Translations under genes and position numbers: made by a program
Shown here: in pieces, positions 20,401 to 28,449 of the stretch
Layout of the letters: every line of letters begins with the position of its first letter
How positions within the stretch are numbered: position 1 is the first letter of the stretch
The notes under the pieces: model-generated
What the model was told of the DNA's origin: nothing
Databases searched by the model: none
What the model saw: only the letters and a program-made list of their open reading frames with translations
From: JADKBO01 sp965230345
GTDB lineage: Bacteria > Bacteroidota > Bacteroidia > Chitinophagales > Saprospiraceae
Direction: 5' to 3'
NCBI GenBank assembly: GCA_965230345.1
Contig: CBDDKR010000002.1
Location: forward strand, 992,001 to 1,056,000
Length of the DNA stretch: 64,000 bases

Positions 20401-20714
20401 AGCCTTTGAGGTCCGTCATATCTGGCGTTAAGAAGATCGAACCTACAACGTATTTCTATAACTACAATTCTGATACAGATCAAAAAACGATAGGGTTTAT
20501 TGCTCAAGAAGTTCAAGAAGTCTTTCCTGAAGTAGTAAAAGAAGTTAAAACTCGTGATGGAGAAAAGAGGTTGTCTATTGATTACAAATCTTTTGGTATT
20601 ATAGCTATAAAAGCAGTAAAGGAACAACAAGAAGTTATCGAATCACAAGCTCAAGAACTAAAGGATTTGAAGGAAAGAATGGCTAAAATAGAAGCACATT
20701 TAGGGATTAAATAA
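17433..20714 (+). CDS. giant fibre protein with Asp-rich repeats and S74 intramolecular chaperone
   Basis: 1093-residue exported protein with a signal peptide (MKNIFILFILLCSSFLFGQ). Residues 20-125 form the FNYQGVVKDQQG-type domain common at the start of Bacteroidota tail-fibre-like proteins. Residues about 135-470 are near-identical Asp-rich modules (DGVNDADADPTNEIQ, then LSLSGTTLSIEDGNSVDLS). A long unique beta-rich shaft follows, then an S74 chaperone (FSDRRLKNSIEPL) and a terminal coiled coil (about 1050-1093). It differs from the first fibre in its body but shares the S74 end. Trimeric assembly and self-cleavage are expected from the family. Confidence 0.87.
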   Translation: MKNIFILFILLCSSFLFGQTPYSFNYQGVVKDQQGLVLTNTSVSVRFVIRENSSTGNNIYEEDHQVTTSSSGVFSAQVGTGVTMDDLSQINWSNGSYWMEVFMDLNGGSNYTSFGAAELVSVPFALHAQTVADKDDADADPNNELQQLSFNTSSGELEISNGNKINLSSLKDGVNDADADPTNEIQQISFDVSNNTLTLSNGGQVDLSTLDNDGGGNNSGTDDQVLSLSGTTLSIEDGNSVDLSTVQDGVNDADADPSNEIQNLAFDQSSKVLSLTNGNTVDLSSLGGTGGGTDDQVLSLSGTTLSIEDGNSVDLTVVQDGVDDADSNPTNEIQQISFDVANNTLTLSNGGQVDLSTLDNDGGGNNSGTDDQVLSLSGTTLSIEDGNSVDLSTVQDGVNDADADPTNEIQQIQLNGLNLSITGGNTLDLSSIQDGVDDADSNPMNELQDLMLQNNKLSLTNSNQEIDLSYLGSPWVLNPQTNVASLGGVSPIAKVVDNTHEIQVKTNEIYIKDDTEKVTFLGNHYVAFNNEIPIGNDVVVYERVVDLDDDSLTFSSVLQNGLVSGSSSFGREKLNFQNQIASQSNESCMSPDYLCMKQNDGFTSHDLLMSSSEVSFERLGGGMSSTKLGLDSLYIATQIGLLHGEELTLKTTGLEFDNLFGNALYSERGVRLRDGVFTSGIFDRVTLYPDEFTMYNSTKWKTSFLGTNMQQEGELAIYGNGNNPNFLFSSSSAGPFAEVNYNASPRLGIWGFEEFGLINTMGKNGNGNTYVGTAVMHNNPNMGGMGVMDDFGAVHAGMEVDGFGEGSVFTTGCLKVIDHADNDLSCSNAYGYQLFNGNGGVVARIGKSFFNDQEGNVEIVAPNNTYNFYAGGFSPFATSPNKGYAGVYDSLGNMKASMFVSDNDHGYLHSNRLNVSQSLNLDLNYPISTEHGTLGFYMYRADNSAYNWEFHVNDSGNLDVYSNSGIVGYFSAVNGTYMAFSDRRLKNSIEPLRSVISGVKKIEPTTYFYNYNSDTDQKTIGFIAQEVQEVFPEVVKEVKTRDGEKRLSIDYKSFGIIAIKAVKEQQEVIESQAQELKDLKERMAKIEAHLGIK

Positions 20715-20750
20715 TGGAGTGATTAGGTATAGGATTTATTCCTCAAAAGA

Positions 20751-20788
20751 CGAGGTCGGCCAATTTTGCTTGGTTGACCTCATTTTTA
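20751..20788 (+). terminator. terminator hairpin after the second fibre gene
   Basis: A 12-bp stem (GAGGTCGGCCAA with TTGGTTGACCTC, two G-U pairs) is followed by ATTTTTAT. It lies 37 nt after the fibre stop. The same GAGGTC arms recur in another hairpin about 200 bp downstream. Confidence 0.82.
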
Positions 20789-20966
20789 TATGAGTGATAT
20801 CTGAAGTAATAAAGTTCTTCAAAAAAACCTTACGGTTTGATTAATGGTAAATGAAAATAAAGGACTTATGCATTGGTTAAAAAGATCAATAGAGAAGAAT
20901 GGATAACATTCAAAACGTGGGTGTATAAAGAAGTACTTGTTAAAACCAGAATTAGAGCTAAAAGAT

Positions 20967-20995
20967 GAGGTCGACTAAAGCACATAGCCGACCTC
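20967..20995 (-). terminator. second GAGGTC hairpin, likely terminator of the M48 gene
   Basis: GAGGTCGACT and AGCCGACCTC pair over 10 bp around a 9-nt loop. It lies 39 bp beyond the stop of the minus-strand M48 protease gene, so it probably terminates that transcript, although the U-tract on the minus strand is poor. The roughly 180 bp between this and the previous hairpin holds no convincing gene. Confidence 0.55.
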
Positions 20996-21034
20996 AATAA
21001 ATGTAGTCAATTTTAACTTATGTCTCGATAGAGA

Positions 21035-21874
21035 TTATCTTTTGTATTTTTCTATAGCGCTACGGATCATTTCTCTTCTATTTTCTGGGCTAGGGTGGGT
21101 AGATTGAAACTCAGGAACTCGATTGCCTCCAGAAGACTTTTCCAGAATATCCATTACTCCAAGTAATTGTGTAGCATCGTAACCAGCATCGATCATAAGT
21201 TTTACACCAAGATCATCGGATTCAAGTTCTTGATCTCTTCCATATTTCATACTTGAGTACTGTCCAACCGTATTAGCAATTTGAGCCATAGTATGGCTTC
21301 CGCCAGAACCAATCATTACGCTTTGTATCAATCCTTGAATAAAGCCTTGACTAGCCATTCTTTCTGCACCATGTCTATGTATGACATGACCAATTTCATG
21401 TCCCAGTACTCCTGCCAATTGGTCTTCGTTTTCCAATCGATTAAACAACGCTGCAGTTATAAAAATCTGTCCACCTGGAAGGGCAAAAGCATTGACAGCG
21501 CGTTCATCTCTAAGCAAGTGAAAATCATACCGATAACCACTTTTTTGAGGTAATGGAGTTTTCATGAGTTTTTGCCCGACTTGGTCTACAAATTCTTGTG
21601 CTCTCTGATCAGGGTGTAATCCACCGTGTTGTTGGGCCATACGTGGAGCCGATTGAATCCCAAGACTCACCTCTTCTTCCACAGACCATTGTACTCTTTG
21701 TTCTTCTCCTGTAACAGGATTGGTTTGAGTATTGGTATAGTATTTAAATGCTTGAAATCCTGCCATTAAAAGCCCGATGATCAACATCATTTTAAACCTC
21801 GAAGTACCTGCTCCTCTACCTTGTCTACTGTATGGATCTCCAGTACCACCGTAATATCTTCTATAATTGGACAT
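21035..21874 (-). CDS. M48-family zinc metalloprotease (LoiP/BepA-like)
   Basis: 279-residue membrane-anchored protease. A Gly/Arg/Tyr-rich cytoplasmic N-tail (1-27) precedes one membrane helix (about 29-44). The M48 domain has the zinc motif HEIGHVIHRH (about residue 155) and a downstream third ligand in ESDDLGVKLM. Related M48C proteins clear misfolded outer-membrane proteins, which is a plausible role. The start 21 nt after a small membrane-protein gene on the same strand suggests a two-gene operon. Confidence 0.9.
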   Translation of the reverse strand: MSNYRRYYGGTGDPYSRQGRGAGTSRFKMMLIIGLLMAGFQAFKYYTNTQTNPVTGEEQRVQWSVEEEVSLGIQSAPRMAQQHGGLHPDQRAQEFVDQVGQKLMKTPLPQKSGYRYDFHLLRDERAVNAFALPGGQIFITAALFNRLENEDQLAGVLGHEIGHVIHRHGAERMASQGFIQGLIQSVMIGSGGSHTMAQIANTVGQYSSMKYGRDQELESDDLGVKLMIDAGYDATQLLGVMDILEKSSGGNRVPEFQSTHPSPENRREMIRSAIEKYKR

Positions 21875-21894
21875 AATGATTCGTATTTAGGGGA

Positions 21895-22173
21895 TTATAT
21901 GATTTCGGAAATCAATCCTATAATGGTTACGGCAAACGCCAAATTGATAGAGTAATCGATATCTGGTATTACTTTTTTGAAATAACAATAGATAACTACA
22001 GGTATACTTGCAATTGCTATAAGAGCTATTACAGATAAAACAGAAAAGCCCAACACTTGAAGATACCCTATTGCATTCAATTCAAAGCTAGCACCACTAA
22101 GCATAAAATAAGCTACTGTCAATAACATCACAATTATCATCAAATAGCTGCTTTTTTCCATTCTGAAATCCAT
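21895..22173 (-). CDS. small integral membrane protein
   Basis: A 92-residue protein with three predicted membrane helices (about 8-26, 35-60 and 68-90) and hardly any soluble part. Family unknown. It precedes the M48 protease by 20 nt on the same strand and is likely its operon partner, perhaps as a membrane cofactor. The ATG at 22173 gives a reasonable length and no other start is better. Confidence 0.68.
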   Translation of the reverse strand: MDFRMEKSSYLMIIVMLLTVAYFMLSGASFELNAIGYLQVLGFSVLSVIALIAIASIPVVIYCYFKKVIPDIDYSINLAFAVTIIGLISEII

Positions 22174-22328
22174 AGTTAATACGAAGAGTTATAATTGAAG
22201 TAATTTTTTACATCAAATACATTACTGTTTACTTCTCAATCTGTAGACATAGAAGTATATAAATAGTAACACATTTTCAACAGAAAAATATCATTTTATT
22301 CTTTAATCGCTTAATTTTTAGCTAGGTA

Positions 22329-23252
22329 TTGCTCGATTTGATCGAAGGAAGGTCGATATTTGCTCCAAATTTAGAGACGATTAAGAATAAAGCATTATTA
22401 CAACTTCATTTTTCCGTTTTATTGTTTGGATTTACAGCCATTTTGGGTGATCTGATCCAAATGTCTGCATTGATGATTGTTTGGTGGAGGGTTTTAATAA
22501 CGAGTATAAGCCTTCTTTTATTCATTAAAATGGGCAAGAGTTTACTGTTGTTGTCCAAGGCTCAACTCAAGGCTTTTATAGGCATTGGTTTTCTAATAGC
22601 CATACATTGGTTGACTTTTTATGGGTCTGTCAAATTAGCCAATGCATCTGTAACGTTGATTTGTATGGCTACGACTTCATTGTTTACCGCTATAATAGAA
22701 CCATTATTGTTAAAACAACGGTTTCAAAGGTTGGACCTTTTGTTAGGAGCTTTGATAATACCGTCTATGGCATTGGTCGTAAATGGAATAGATGAAGCGT
22801 ATTATTTGGGTGTTGTTGTGGGATTAATATCGGCTTTTATGGCTTCATTGTTCAGTGTTTTTAACAAAAAGTATGTAGGTCAAGTCAATGTTTTGTCCAT
22901 GACATTTGTGGAGATACTAGGTGTCTTCATTAGCTTGTCATTGCTTCTTCCTTTTTTATGGAGTCAGGGAACTTTGGTATTTCTACCACCAACCACTATG
23001 GATTGGATCTACCTTGGTGTACTTGCAATTTTGTGCACGACTGTTGCATGGGTAGTATCTCTAATTGCATTAAGAAAGCTGACGGTTTTTGAGGCAAATT
23101 TGGTAGTAAACCTAGAACCTGTTTATGGAATTGTGCTGGCTGCGCTAATCCTAAAAGAATACCAACAGGTCAACTTTTCATTCTATATCGGAGCAAGCCT
23201 CATTACGCTAATCGTCTTATTGTACCCGAAAATCAAAAGAAAATATGCTTAA
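22329..23252 (+). CDS. EamA/DMT-family permease with non-ATG start
   Basis: Inner-membrane drug/metabolite transporter of about 307 residues with ten helices in two EamA repeats (start of repeat one LHFSVLLFGFTAILGDLI, repeat two GVVVGLISAFMASLFSVFNK). No ATG exists before residue 48, which lies inside helix one, and the frame closes at a TAG at 22323. The start must therefore be a TTG (22329 or 22338). The stop overlaps the ATG of the methyltransferase gene (TAATG), so the two are translationally coupled. Substrate unknown. Confidence 0.88.
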   Translation: MLDLIEGRSIFAPNLETIKNKALLQLHFSVLLFGFTAILGDLIQMSALMIVWWRVLITSISLLLFIKMGKSLLLLSKAQLKAFIGIGFLIAIHWLTFYGSVKLANASVTLICMATTSLFTAIIEPLLLKQRFQRLDLLLGALIIPSMALVVNGIDEAYYLGVVVGLISAFMASLFSVFNKKYVGQVNVLSMTFVEILGVFISLSLLLPFLWSQGTLVFLPPTTMDWIYLGVLAILCTTVAWVVSLIALRKLTVFEANLVVNLEPVYGIVLAALILKEYQQVNFSFYIGASLITLIVLLYPKIKRKYA

Positions 23253-23881
23253 TGAACAATAAAGAACTTTATAAATACATCGATCAATACAAATCAAGTT
23301 TTGACCCAGATTTATTGAGACTACAGCGAGAAACTCATTTGAAGACACTGGCTCCTCAAATGTCTTCTGGTCCTGTGCAGGGACGATTGCTTGAACTGAT
23401 ATCAAAAATGATTGGTCCAAAGTATATTTTAGAAGTAGGCACTTTTACTGGCTTTGCTACACTCTGTTTGGCTAAAGGGCTTGCGAAAGATGGAATTATA
23501 ACAACGATTGATCCGAATAAAGAGGTAGGGCACTTAGCAACTAAGTATTTTGATAAAAGCCTACAAAGAGAGAGTATTAATCAGATTTTTGGTGATGCGA
23601 AGGAAATCATTCCTACGCTTCCTAATGGTATAGATTTGGTATTTCTAGATGCAGATAAAGAAAACTATCTCAATTACTATGAAATGCTCATTCCTAAGAT
23701 GGAATCAGGAGGCGTATTATTAGCTGATAATATTCTCTGGTATGGTAAGGTTTGGTCCGACCACAGCGATAAAAGAACGGTTGTGTTGCATGAGTTTAAC
23801 AAGAGGGTTTCGTCTGATGATAGAGTGGAAAACATTATTCTTCCAATTAGAGATGGAGTAAATTTGATTAGAAAAAAATAA
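23252..23881 (+). CDS. O-methyltransferase, CCoAOMT/TrmR-like class I
   Basis: 209-residue cytosolic SAM-dependent methyltransferase. Motif I is ILEVGTFTGFATLCLAKGL (about 62-80), the acidic motif is TTIDPNKE, and the metal-binding Asp lies in DLVFLDADKENYLNYY, with a second metal ligand in LLADNILWYG. This fits the divalent-cation-dependent COMT family, whose bacterial members include tRNA 5-hydroxyuridine methyltransferase TrmR as well as small-molecule enzymes. Its start overlaps the EamA stop. Confidence 0.9.
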   Translation: MNNKELYKYIDQYKSSFDPDLLRLQRETHLKTLAPQMSSGPVQGRLLELISKMIGPKYILEVGTFTGFATLCLAKGLAKDGIITTIDPNKEVGHLATKYFDKSLQRESINQIFGDAKEIIPTLPNGIDLVFLDADKENYLNYYEMLIPKMESGGVLLADNILWYGKVWSDHSDKRTVVLHEFNKRVSSDDRVENIILPIRDGVNLIRKK

Positions 23882-23955
23882 AGAAAGTGTATACAATCTT
23901 GCTATGATTCACGTTTTGTTTCTGAACAATTAAACAAACACGAATTACCAAGCCC

Positions 23956-24597
23956 ATGAAAGTCCACTATAGTTTTTTCTTATTTCTTTTTATCCCGTTT
24001 TTTCTTACAGCACAAAACAAACGACCTAAATACAAGTTCAAAAATGAAGTAACCGTTGATGTGACGGCAGTATTAGGGAAAGTGTTAAGTTTAAACAGTA
24101 CAGCAGCCAAAAGTCCATATGGCTTTGGTTATAGAAGGCACTTTTCTAAATATAGCTTTAGGTTGAATGGGAATGCTTTGATGGAGTCGGATACAGAAAG
24201 TCAATTTATTGATGACACTTTTGTGGATCGAATTTCTAAGACACATGACCACAGTTTACGATTAGGATTGGAGAAAGGAATAGTGGTTGCAAAAAACTTT
24301 AATTTGCTCTACGGATTTGATGTTCTTGCTGGATATCAGAATGTTTTAACGGAAATTGAAGATGAATTTACTCGGGTGAATCAAAAGTTCATTTTTGGAT
24401 TGGGTCCCGCATTAAGAATTGAATATCAAATTAGTGAACGTTTTTTCTTGACTACAGAAAGCACGTTTTATGGAAGGCTAATAATGGAAGAAGATTCATT
24501 CAAATTAAATCAGTCTCCAAGTGTTGTTACTTCCAATTCGGATTATGATATTAAGATGGCTTTGCCGACTTCACTAACTTTTTCAATAGGATTTTAA
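23956..24597 (+). CDS. outer-membrane beta-barrel hypothetical protein
   Basis: 213-residue exported protein (signal peptide MKVHYSFFLFLFIPFFLTAQ) with alternating beta strands and a terminal strand LPTSLTFSIGF ending in Phe, the usual BAM recognition feature. No enzyme motif is seen. It is followed 10 nt later by a second barrel-like gene, and the pair is probably co-transcribed. Confidence 0.7.
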   Translation: MKVHYSFFLFLFIPFFLTAQNKRPKYKFKNEVTVDVTAVLGKVLSLNSTAAKSPYGFGYRRHFSKYSFRLNGNALMESDTESQFIDDTFVDRISKTHDHSLRLGLEKGIVVAKNFNLLYGFDVLAGYQNVLTEIEDEFTRVNQKFIFGLGPALRIEYQISERFFLTTESTFYGRLIMEEDSFKLNQSPSVVTSNSDYDIKMALPTSLTFSIGF

Positions 24598-24607
24598 TTA
24601 GAGAGGT

Positions 24608-25153
24608 ATGAAAAATTTGATATCAATACTAACAATAATGCTTTTCTCTTTATTAGCACTTCAAAGTAGGGCACAACAGATTGACACATTGGAAAACGGT
24701 AAAGAGGTATACCCTTGGTCTTATGAAACCGAGGTTGGTTTGAATTTTACGCCAATAGTAGCATCTGTTATTCCGTTTAATTTTATAGAACCAAAAGCAG
24801 GGTTTACCAATTTAACATACAGACGATACGGCAGGAAATTTGGACTTCGAATCAATGCCGGCATTGAAGTTGATAGCGAAAATGATGAGGACAATTTTGT
24901 ATTATTGACCATAGGTTTTGAAAAAAGGAAGTGGATAGCACCTAAAGTAACCTATTCCAGAGGTTTGGATTTTGGTCTATTTGCGCAAGATGAAGAAGGA
25001 GGATTTTTGCTTTCATCTTTTTATGGGATACAGTATCATTTTCATAAGAATATGTTTGTTGGTACAGAGACAGGAATCAAGTTTATTGGAGGATCTATAT
25101 TACGAATCAATATTGAGGCGCCAACATCAATCTTTCTTAATGTGAGATTTTAG
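24608..25153 (+). CDS. outer-membrane beta-barrel hypothetical protein
   Basis: 181-residue exported protein with a signal peptide ending LQSRAQ, beta-rich throughout, and a final strand TSIFLNVRF ending in Phe. It resembles the preceding gene in overall plan but not clearly in sequence. Function unknown; the 10-nt spacing implies a shared transcript. Confidence 0.68.
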   Translation: MKNLISILTIMLFSLLALQSRAQQIDTLENGKEVYPWSYETEVGLNFTPIVASVIPFNFIEPKAGFTNLTYRRYGRKFGLRINAGIEVDSENDEDNFVLLTIGFEKRKWIAPKVTYSRGLDFGLFAQDEEGGFLLSSFYGIQYHFHKNMFVGTETGIKFIGGSILRINIEAPTSIFLNVRF

Positions 25154-25324
25154 ATTACCTATTTGGGGCTCTTGTAGTCATATACTAATTATGATTTCAA
25201 CTTAGTTGAGCTATATACTCTTTCATCTAGGAATAGTATGCGTTTTTAATGAGTCTAATTAAACAAAGCAGCAGCTTAATGCATTATTGGATCGTTTGAT
25301 TATTTAGTATTAAAACGAGATCAA

Positions 25325-25888
25325 ATGACTCTTTTGGATTATGTAAGGAAACACTATTACCATCAATTCAATTATTCACAATATCCTTATCCGATAAAGA
25401 CAAGAAGTGTTAAGAAAGGAAGTACAATCTACTGGAATGGTGACCTATCAAGAAAGATGTATTTTTTGAATGAGGGCATAGTAGAAACCATCATTTCAAC
25501 TGATGATGTTGCAAAAACATTAAGCTTTATTTTTGAGAATAACTTTTTTGGACCTTTTGCATCTATTTTGACTCAAACACCAACAATACTTTCAGGAGTT
25601 GCCATTACAGATTGTATTTATGAAGAGTTTGATTATGGTGAATACTTAGACTTTTGTAAAACGTCTTTAATCGCCAATAGAATTGGTAGGGAAGAATTAT
25701 CGAAGTATTATCTTCTTAAATTCTCTCGAGAGAGTGCGTTTTTAACTAAATCAAAAGAAGAAATGTATAGTTTATTATTGCATCAGAGTCCCCAAATTAT
25801 GCAACATATTCCATTAAAAAAGATTGCGAACTATCTTGGCATCCAGCCAGAAACACTGAGTCGAATTAGAAAAAAAGTAATTTCTTGA
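25325..25888 (+). CDS. Crp/Fnr-family transcriptional regulator
   Basis: 187-residue regulator. Residues 20-125 form a cyclic-nucleotide-binding-like jelly roll (KKGSTIYWNGDLSRKMYFL). It lacks the arginine-containing phosphate cassette of true CRP, so the ligand is unlikely to be cAMP. A short winged helix ends the protein, with recognition helix IPLKKIANYLGIQPETLSRI (about 160-180). It may control the adjacent envelope genes; the sequence shows no operator I could confirm. Confidence 0.88.
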   Translation: MTLLDYVRKHYYHQFNYSQYPYPIKTRSVKKGSTIYWNGDLSRKMYFLNEGIVETIISTDDVAKTLSFIFENNFFGPFASILTQTPTILSGVAITDCIYEEFDYGEYLDFCKTSLIANRIGREELSKYYLLKFSRESAFLTKSKEEMYSLLLHQSPQIMQHIPLKKIANYLGIQPETLSRIRKKVIS

Positions 25889-25982
25889 CTTTACATCAAG
25901 AATGAAGAATAAAAATCGCCATTTCTTTGCAAATCGATTTTTGATAATGGAAAGGCGAATTAAATCAAGAACTAAGACTTAA

Positions 25983-26831
25983 ATGAATAAGATACTTAAC
26001 ACCATTTTGGTATTTACTTGTTTAACATCTTGCAATAAGGAAGCATTTAAGTGGACTTCAGATTATGATGTTAGCATAATGTCTTTTAATGTAAGATATG
26101 ATGAAATAGCTGACGGAGAACATAAGTGGGATAATCGCAAGGAAGCTGTTGTTAATATGTGGGAGATTACTAGGCCCTCTGTGGTTGGAATACAAGAAGG
26201 TCTTTATCATCAAGTTGAATATCTAGAGCGTGAGCTAACCGATTATGATTATGTAGGTGTAGGTAGGGATGATGGGCACTCTTCTGGTGAGTACGCAGCA
26301 ATTTTTTATTTAAAAGATAAATATGAGGTAGTTGAAAAAGGTGATTTTTGGTTGAGTGAAACTCCAGATGTACCTTCTTTAGGCTGGGATGCCAACAATA
26401 TTAGGATTGTAACATGGGTGAAGCTAAAAGATGTTCATTCAAATCAAATCTTCTATATGTTTAATACTCATTTTGATCACAAAGGGAAGAAAGCGCGTAA
26501 AGAATCTCCTAAATTATTGGTTAACAAAATTAAGACCATTGTAAGTGAAGAGGTTCCCATATTCATTACTGGAGACTTAAATACTTGGATTAACAATTCC
26601 AACCTTAGACCAATTACGAATGAATATTATGATGCAAGAAGATTTGCTGATTACTCAGACAACAAGAAGTCTTTTAATTACTGGGGGAAATGGTATGCTA
26701 ATTGGAACATTGATTATATTTTTTACAAAAATGCGAATGCACTAGCTTTTAGAACTGTAACAGAAGATTTTGGAGTGCCATTCATATCTGATCATTATCC
26801 GATCATAACACATTTCAATTATTCTAATTAA
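25983..26831 (+). CDS. endonuclease/exonuclease/phosphatase-family lipoprotein
   Basis: 282-residue lipoprotein (lipobox LTSC at Cys17) with a DNase-I/EEP fold. Motifs in order are MSFNVRYD, VVGIQEGLYHQ (metal Glu), MFNTHFDHKG, ITGDLNTW and the terminal SDHYPIITHF (catalytic His). Members with this periplasmic layout hydrolyse phosphodiesters such as sphingomyelin-like lipids, phosphoinositides or nucleic acid. It is followed 2 nt later by a PagL-like barrel, which hints at envelope lipid processing. Confidence 0.86.
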   Translation: MNKILNTILVFTCLTSCNKEAFKWTSDYDVSIMSFNVRYDEIADGEHKWDNRKEAVVNMWEITRPSVVGIQEGLYHQVEYLERELTDYDYVGVGRDDGHSSGEYAAIFYLKDKYEVVEKGDFWLSETPDVPSLGWDANNIRIVTWVKLKDVHSNQIFYMFNTHFDHKGKKARKESPKLLVNKIKTIVSEEVPIFITGDLNTWINNSNLRPITNEYYDARRFADYSDNKKSFNYWGKWYANWNIDYIFYKNANALAFRTVTEDFGVPFISDHYPIITHFNYSN

Positions 26832-26833
26832 AA

Positions 26834-27547
26834 ATGATGACAATAATACGTAAGATTGTTTTGGTACTGAGTTTGTTTGCTGTTATGTCTCAATCAGTTT
26901 TCTCTCAGCAAAGTGGAAATGATTGGTTTCACATTCCTGGATTTACGCCTGAAATTCCAATTACATTGACATCAGAAGAAACTTTTTATGGTGTAATGGG
27001 AACAGCGGTTTTGTCATATGTTTTCGCAGAAGTAATATTCAAGGGTGATGAGAATATGAACTTTTATCAAGTTCGAGCTGGAATGAATGATGAATATGTT
27101 TGGGGACTTAGAAGTGTATGGCATCAGAATATTGGTGTAGAAAATAGAGTGGCTCCTTGGTTTGCATTTGCTGCAGAGATGAATGTTCAACAATGGAATG
27201 ATCGAAGTCCAGATATCGAGAAAAAATCAAAATTCGGGTTTGGAACAGGAATTATGAGCTATTATCGTTGGTATTTATTTGGTAAGAAAAGATTTAGTCC
27301 CTATTTGGAATATGGGACAGGTCTATTTTGGGGTTTTGAAAAGTTTCCACGCAATGGATCTAAGTTTACATTTAATCACTCCACACAAGTAGGGATAGAA
27401 TATACGCTGAAGAATCGCAATAAAATTCGTTTGGGTTATGGACAATTTCATCAATCAAATAATGGTCTTTTCAGCAGTAATCCAGGTTACGATGCTAATG
27501 GTTTTAGTATTAGTTATTCTTGCTTTTGGAAGACATCAGAGTGGTAA
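26834..27547 (+). CDS. PagL-like acyloxyacyl hydrolase / outer-membrane lipid A deacylase
   Basis: 237-residue exported barrel (signal peptide ends SVFSQ). The C-terminal half matches the PagL pattern: an RLGYGQFHQSNNGLF segment corresponds to the catalytic His-x-Ser-Asn region and is followed by NPGYDANGFSISY. PagL removes the 3-O acyl chain of lipid A in the outer leaflet. The N-terminal half is less conserved and the third catalytic acid is not certain. It is directly coupled to the phosphodiesterase-like lipoprotein upstream. Confidence 0.62.
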   Translation: MMTIIRKIVLVLSLFAVMSQSVFSQQSGNDWFHIPGFTPEIPITLTSEETFYGVMGTAVLSYVFAEVIFKGDENMNFYQVRAGMNDEYVWGLRSVWHQNIGVENRVAPWFAFAAEMNVQQWNDRSPDIEKKSKFGFGTGIMSYYRWYLFGKKRFSPYLEYGTGLFWGFEKFPRNGSKFTFNHSTQVGIEYTLKNRNKIRLGYGQFHQSNNGLFSSNPGYDANGFSISYSCFWKTSEW

Positions 27548-27603
27548 ACGATTATGCGAAGAAATTCGTATTAATAGCAGAAACATCTAAATTAAAGGAT
27601 TTT

Positions 27604-27909
27604 ATGAAACACACAATACTCTTAGTTTGCTTAATTTTTATGGGCTGTTTACCGTCTAAGAATACATCAACAATTGGTACTAATGATCTAGAAATGAAGT
27701 TGACAATAACCAAAATAAGAAATGAAAAAGATGGTCAAACTCTTTTCATGTCTGACGACAAGGGCGGTGATTTTATTACGGTTATTAGTTTTGCTAATGG
27801 CAATTGGGTCGAGGTAGATAAAGGTGATATAATAATCTTGGAAGCTGTGGAAATTTTGGAAAGTGACCCAGCCCAAATTATTTCTAAAAATATTAGAGTA
27901 GTCGAGTGA
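27604..27909 (+). CDS. small lipoprotein of unknown function
   Basis: 101-residue lipoprotein with a lipobox near Cys15 (LIFMGCLPS). The start at 27604 is chosen over 27520 because it puts the signal sequence at the N-terminus. The mature part is a short beta-rich domain. Family not recognised. It is the last gene before the repeat-bounded accessory patch; the 283-bp repeat starts 50 nt after its stop. Confidence 0.7.
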   Translation: MKHTILLVCLIFMGCLPSKNTSTIGTNDLEMKLTITKIRNEKDGQTLFMSDDKGGDFITVISFANGNWVEVDKGDIIILEAVEILESDPAQIISKNIRVVE

Positions 27910-27958
27910 TATTTGTACTTTTTGCACCTTCTACAAAGTTCAAATTCATGACGGATTA

Positions 27959-28241
27959 AAAAGAAAGAGGAATGATCTACATTAAGGCATTCTTACCTCT
28001 TATGGGACATGTAGTTGTCGATGGCTTGCTCGTAACAGGACAGAATCCTAATTCTGCAACACTAACTGCGAAAAAGACACTTGAGATAATGAAGAAAATG
28101 AGTTAGGGAGGGTTAACCTGTTGAAGTTAATTCCTTTGGCAAAAGTTCTTTTAGGTAATTATTCATTCTTGTACAGTATAATTTATATTTTTAACAAATG
28201 GGAACATAATGGAATGAATGTATTCGTTTATGAGTTGTTGT
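27959..28241 (+). repeat. 283-bp perfect direct repeat, left copy
   Basis: This stretch is identical, base for base as I read it, to 30922-31204. It holds the last 49 codons of a DJ-1/PfpI gene (no start here, so a remnant) plus the first 40 codons of the gene at 31084, then breaks off into unrelated sequence leading to hipBA. Divergence begins at 28242 (G here, A in the other copy). The rest of the gap to 28449 holds the hipBA promoter only. Confidence 0.93.
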
Positions 28242-28379
28242 GCAACATACTGAAAAACTAAAACTTAATAAAGTAATTGACTTTATTCTATAACCAAAAC
28301 TTATTGGACCTCACTGAATGATATATCATTCAATGTTGTTGTTTTTGGGTTTTTTTGCAGTGTTATTCATTCATCAATA

Positions 28380-28411
28380 TTGTGTTTTTAAATATTTAGT
28401 ATGTACATTTG
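28380..28411 (+). promoter_or_regulatory. candidate hipBA promoter
   Basis: TACATTTG (28404-28411) matches TAnnTTTG and a TTG sits 21 bp upstream (28380-28382), within the reported Bacteroidota -33/-7 spacing range. The hipB ATG is 38 nt downstream. hip operons are normally autorepressed by HipB at inverted operators near the promoter; I did not find an unambiguous operator. Confidence 0.5.
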
Positions 28412-28449
28412 TATTAGATAACATTCAAAATAACATAAAAAAGTTCATA

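Noticed and set aside
20791..20966. Short ORF near 20870 (MHWLKRSIEKNG)
   Set aside because: Only 12 codons between two terminator hairpins, with no homology or ribosome signal.
28318..28449. N-terminal extension of HipB from 28318
   Set aside because: The extra 44 residues translate the promoter region (including the -7 element), and the HTH homology starts well after the ATG at 28450.
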